Positions 6,802 through 8,423 of a DNA stretch of 8,423 bases are shown here, one piece after another (within the stretch, counting starts at the first letter, position 1; every line of letters begins with the position of its first letter). The stretch is from Oscillospiraceae bacterium. GTDB lineage: Bacteria > Bacillota > Clostridia > Oscillospirales > Oscillospiraceae. The stretch is from positions 1-8,423 of the forward strand of contig JAFQDY010000192.1 in NCBI GenBank assembly GCA_017399325.1, in the 5' to 3' direction. Made by a program: the position numbers and the translations under genes. The notes under the pieces were generated by a model, which was given only the letters and a program-made list of their open reading frames with translations, had not been told where the DNA came from and did no database searches.

Positions 6802-7926
6802 TTACTTGGTGACCCAATTTCCCGTGGCCAGACAGTTCAAATAAGCATTGATAAACGGGTCTAACGCGCCGTCCATAACGCCGTTTACATTGGATGTTTC
6901 GCAGCCGGTGCGGGTATCCTTTACCAAGGTATAGGGCATAAAGACATAGTTGCGGATCTGGCTGCCCCATTCGATCTTCTTCTGCACGCCCTTAATGTCG
7001 GAGATCTTTTCCAAATGCTCCCGCTCACGGATCTCCACCAACTTACTGCGGAGCATACGCAGACAGGTTTCCTTGTTCTGGAACTGGCTCCGTTCTGTCT
7101 GGCAGGAAACCACGATGCCGGACTTATGGATCAGACGCACCGCAGAACTGGTCTTGTTGATGTGCTGGCCGCCTGCGCCGGAGGAACGGAATACCTGCAT
7201 TTCGTAATCTTCCGGCTTGATCTCAAAGTCTTCGCTGTCGTCCTCGATCTCGGGGATCACTTCGATGGCGGAGAAAGAAGTTTGACGGCGGGCATTGGCA
7301 TCGAAAGGCGAAACCCGCACCAAACGGTGAACGCCGTTCTCCCCTTTTAAGAAGCCGTAGGCATTTTCGCCCTCAATGACGATGTCTGCAGATTTCAGGC
7401 CCGCTTCTTCACCCTCCTGATAGTCCATGATTTTATAGGTGAAGCCGTGGCGTTCTGCCCAGCGGGTGTACATTCTGTAAAGCATCTGACACCAGTCCTG
7501 GGCCTCTGTGCCGCCGGCGCCTGCCTGGAAACTGACCAGAGCGTTATTGCGGTCATAGTTGCCGGTTAGCAGTGTCTGCAAACGGCAGGACTCCATATCG
7601 GCGCTGAGTTTTGCAAAGCCATCTTCCAGTTCCGGAAGCATAGAGTCGTCATCTTCCTCTGCCGCCATTTCGCAGATGGTCATCAAATCGTCCCAAAGGG
7701 CGTTCATCTGCTTGTAGCGCTCCAGTTTGCTTTCGCAACTTTTGGCTTTCATAACGATCTGCTGGCTCTTTTCGGGATTGTCCCAAAAGCCGGGGGCTTC
7801 CTGCATAGCCTGCAAGCGCTCCAACTCGTTGCGCAGGCCCTCAATGTTCAGGGATTCTGCCAAGCCTTCCAATGCAGGTTTGATGTCATTTAATTTTTGT
7901 TTGTAACTGTCAAATGCAATGTTCAT
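6802..7926 (-). CDS. prfB: Peptide chain release factor 2, encoded without programmed frameshift
   Basis: A 374-residue RF2 that ends translation at UGA and UAA on the ribosome. The stop-codon recognition tripeptide Ser206-Pro207-Phe208 (VSPFDA) marks it as RF2 rather than RF1. The peptidyl-tRNA hydrolysis motif GGQ is at 252-254 in SSGAGGQHINK. The domain 1 helical bundle occupies about residues 1-115. In most bacteria codon about 26 is an in-frame UGA read by +1 frameshift. Here the matching place reads TCC CTG AAC ATT (Ser25-Leu-Asn-Ile) with no stop, so the whole protein is one frame. The ATG at 7926 has only GAGGG about 10 bases upstream. A strong promoter precedes it and secG follows. 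The stop is TAA. Confidence 0.96.
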   Translation of the reverse strand: MNIAFDSYKQKLNDIKPALEGLAESLNIEGLRNELERLQAMQEAPGFWDNPEKSQQIVMKAKSCESKLERYKQMNALWDDLMTICEMAAEEDDDSMLPELEDGFAKLSADMESCRLQTLLTGNYDRNNALVSFQAGAGGTEAQDWCQMLYRMYTRWAERHGFTYKIMDYQEGEEAGLKSADIVIEGENAYGFLKGENGVHRLVRVSPFDANARRQTSFSAIEVIPEIEDDSEDFEIKPEDYEMQVFRSSGAGGQHINKTSSAVRLIHKSGIVVSCQTERSQFQNKETCLRMLRSKLVEIREREHLEKISDIKGVQKKIEWGSQIRNYVFMPYTLVKDTRTGCETSNVNGVMDGALDPFINAYLNCLATGNWVTK

Positions 7927-7943
7927 GGGTCTTCTGCCCTCAT
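7923..7943 (-). other. Seven-codon leader mini-ORF overlapping the prfB start (speculative)
   Basis: On the prfB transcript an ATG at 7941-7943 opens a frame reading Met-Arg-Ala-Glu-Asp-Pro-stop. The stop is UGA and overlaps the prfB ATG as ATGA. AAGG lies only two to three bases before this ATG, closer than a good ribosome site, so translation is doubtful. It is noted because the stop is the codon RF2 itself reads. Confidence 0.2.
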
Positions 7944-7967
7944 TTCCTTAAGTTTACACTTCGGTTT

Positions 7968-7996
7968 ATTATATCCTATTTCCTTTTTTCTGTAAA
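7968..7996 (-). promoter_or_regulatory. Strong SigA-type promoter of prfB
   Basis: On the minus strand: TTTACA (-35, 7991-7996), a 17-base spacer and perfect TATAAT (-10, 7968-7973). Transcription should begin near 7961, about 35 bases before the prfB ATG. Confidence 0.85.
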
Positions 7997-7998
7997 GT

Positions 7999-8033
7999 AA
8001 AAAATTAAAAACCGAGCAGTTTTGCCCGGTTTT
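7999..8033 (-). terminator. Intrinsic terminator after the 26-codon ORF
   Basis: On the minus strand: AAAACCGGGC (8024-8033), a 6-base loop, then GCTCGGTTTT (8008-8017), ten pairs with one G-U wobble, followed by a T-rich run to 7999. It begins directly after the tandem stops of the small ORF and ends just before the prfB -35 box. Confidence 0.85.
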
Positions 8034-8035
8034 CA

Positions 8036-8116
8036 TCATCTTTCGCTGGGTCCGCCATCCACATCGCAATAGATCCAATCGTCGATGTCGGCATATAAGG
8101 TGCTATCGTCGCACAT
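8036..8116 (-). CDS. Unrecognised 26-residue acidic small protein
   Basis: A 26-codon ORF, product MCDDSTLYADIDDWIYC followed by DVDGGPSER. I recognise no family. What supports a real gene: AAGGAGG six bases before the ATG at 8116, about the best ribosome site in the window; a TGA stop with a second TGA directly after it; and an intrinsic terminator starting at once behind. The peptide is strongly acidic (seven Asp and one Glu against a single Arg), has Cys2 and Cys17, and has no signal peptide or membrane segment. A longer overlapping frame (8005-8238) lacks a ribosome site and ends inside the terminator stem, so I prefer this one. It could also be a leader peptide or part of a regulatory RNA. 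Confidence 0.55.
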   Translation of the reverse strand: MCDDSTLYADIDDWIYCDVDGGPSER

Positions 8117-8145
8117 ACTGATCCTCCTTCCCGCAACAAGAATCC

Positions 8146-8171
8146 AGTATACCGCAGTGCCACTGTGTTAA
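8146..8171 (-). promoter_or_regulatory. Possible weak promoter of the 26-codon ORF
   Basis: On the minus strand TATACT (8146-8151) is a good -10 box about 30 bases before the ORF. The best -35-like match, TTAACA (8166-8171), is only 14 bases away, and at the usual 17 bases there is no good match. A small palindrome CAGTG-C-CACTG (8155-8165) sits between them, so an activator- or repressor-controlled promoter is possible. Confidence 0.3.
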
Positions 8172-8210
8172 TCTGCCGAAACCTGCCCGGCTGATAAATT
8201 TTGTTTCCAG

Positions 8211-8239
8211 TTGACACGGATTCTATTTTTCGGTACAAT
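8211..8239 (+). promoter_or_regulatory. Near-consensus promoter of the tRNA-Arg pair
   Basis: A perfect TTGACA (8211-8216), a 17-base spacer and TACAAT (8234-8239). Transcription would begin near 8246, just before the first tRNA-like sequence, and continue into the intact tRNA at 8345. Confidence 0.88.
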
Positions 8240-8251
8240 ATTCCAGTATAT

Positions 8252-8318
8252 GCTCCAGTAGCTCAGTTGGATAGAGCGTCCGCCTCCTAAGCGGCAGCTC
8301 GTTCGTTTCCTGGAGGGG
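8252..8318 (+). pseudogene. tRNA-Arg(CCU)-like sequence with deleted T arm
   Basis: The 5' part is a good tRNA: acceptor strand GCTCCAG, D stem GCTC/GAGC around AGTTGGATA, and anticodon loop CTCCTAA (anticodon CCU). The anticodon stem has a T-C mismatch at its base (27-43). After it only 14 bases (AGCTCGTTCGTTTC) separate the anticodon stem from CTGGAG (8310-8315), which still pairs with CTCCAG of the acceptor strand. A normal tRNA has about 22 there, and no TTCRANY T loop is present. The first acceptor pair is lost and there is no CCA. Probably a decayed gene, possibly a transcribed leader of the intact tRNA. Confidence 0.75.
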
Positions 8319-8344
8319 CGGAAAATTGAATAGTTTTTGTATAT

Positions 8345-8421
8345 GTCCCGGTAGCTCAGTAGGATAGAGCGGTCGCCTCCTAAGCGACAGGCCGTTGGTT
8401 CGACTCCAATCCGGGATGCCA
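8345..8421 (+). tRNA. tRNA-Arg, anticodon CCU
   Basis: A complete 77-base cloverleaf. The acceptor strands GTCCCGG and CCGGGAT pair with a G-U first pair. The D stem is GCTC/GAGC, and the anticodon stem GTCGC/GCGAC surrounds the loop CTCCTAA, anticodon CCU, reading AGG as arginine. The T stem GTTGG/CCAAT holds the canonical loop TTCGACT. Discriminator G and an encoded CCA end at 8421. It shares the D arm and anticodon loop almost base for base with the truncated copy upstream, and is probably transcribed from the promoter at 8211-8239. Confidence 0.95.
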
Positions 8422-8423
8422 AA

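Noticed and set aside
8005..8238. 77-codon minus-strand frame overlapping the 26-codon ORF
   Set aside because: It would begin with TTG without a ribosome site and ends inside the terminator T-run and stem; the 26-codon frame has the ribosome site and tandem stops.
8168..8422. 84-codon minus-strand frame across the tRNA region
   Set aside because: It is the antisense reading of two tRNA-like sequences, which produces typical false proteins.

Overview
The window reads as ordinary chromosomal DNA of a Gram-positive gut-type Clostridia (Oscillospiraceae/Ruminococcaceae-like; this placement is inference). The grounds are strong GGAGG ribosome sites, textbook SigA-type promoters, a 78-residue Gram-positive-type SecG, a DUF896 protein, an Lpp-type lipoprotein and a C_GCAxxG_C_C redox protein. 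I see no transposase, integrase, CRISPR array or phage gene.

Left part (1-2830). The N-terminal nitrilase domain of glutamine-dependent NAD+ synthetase (nadE) runs off the left edge on the minus strand. It is divergent from a WYL-domain transcription regulator, and the two promoters flank and share a perfect 8-bp inverted repeat. The regulator converges on, and overlaps by 17 bp, a small unknown lipoprotein gene. That gene is divergent, with only 29 bp between starts, from a DUF1294 membrane protein. A strong two-way terminator closes this block.

Middle part (2829-6203). A tight three-gene minus-strand operon encodes a BaiN/HI0933-type flavoprotein, a COG2509-type FAD-dependent dehydrogenase (ATGA overlap) and a cysteine-rich C_GCAxxG_C_C protein (11-nt gap). 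It has its own promoter and looks like a small redox unit.

Right part (6104-8423). A DUF896 gene diverges from the redox operon and shares a two-way terminator with secG, which lies downstream of prfB on the minus strand. prfB is a single uninterrupted frame, without the programmed +1 frameshift found in most bacteria. Its start overlaps a seven-codon mini-ORF ending in UGA. Upstream of prfB is a 26-codon acidic ORF, absent from ordinary gene calls, that has a near-perfect ribosome site, tandem stops and its own terminator. At the right edge a consensus promoter reads first into a tRNA-Arg(CCU)-like sequence with a deleted T arm, then into an intact tRNA-Arg(CCU).

The items I find most worth following up are the truncated tRNA/intact tRNA tandem, the unannotated 26-codon gene, the frameshift-free prfB with its leader mini-ORF, the nadE/WYL shared inverted repeat, and the redox operon.
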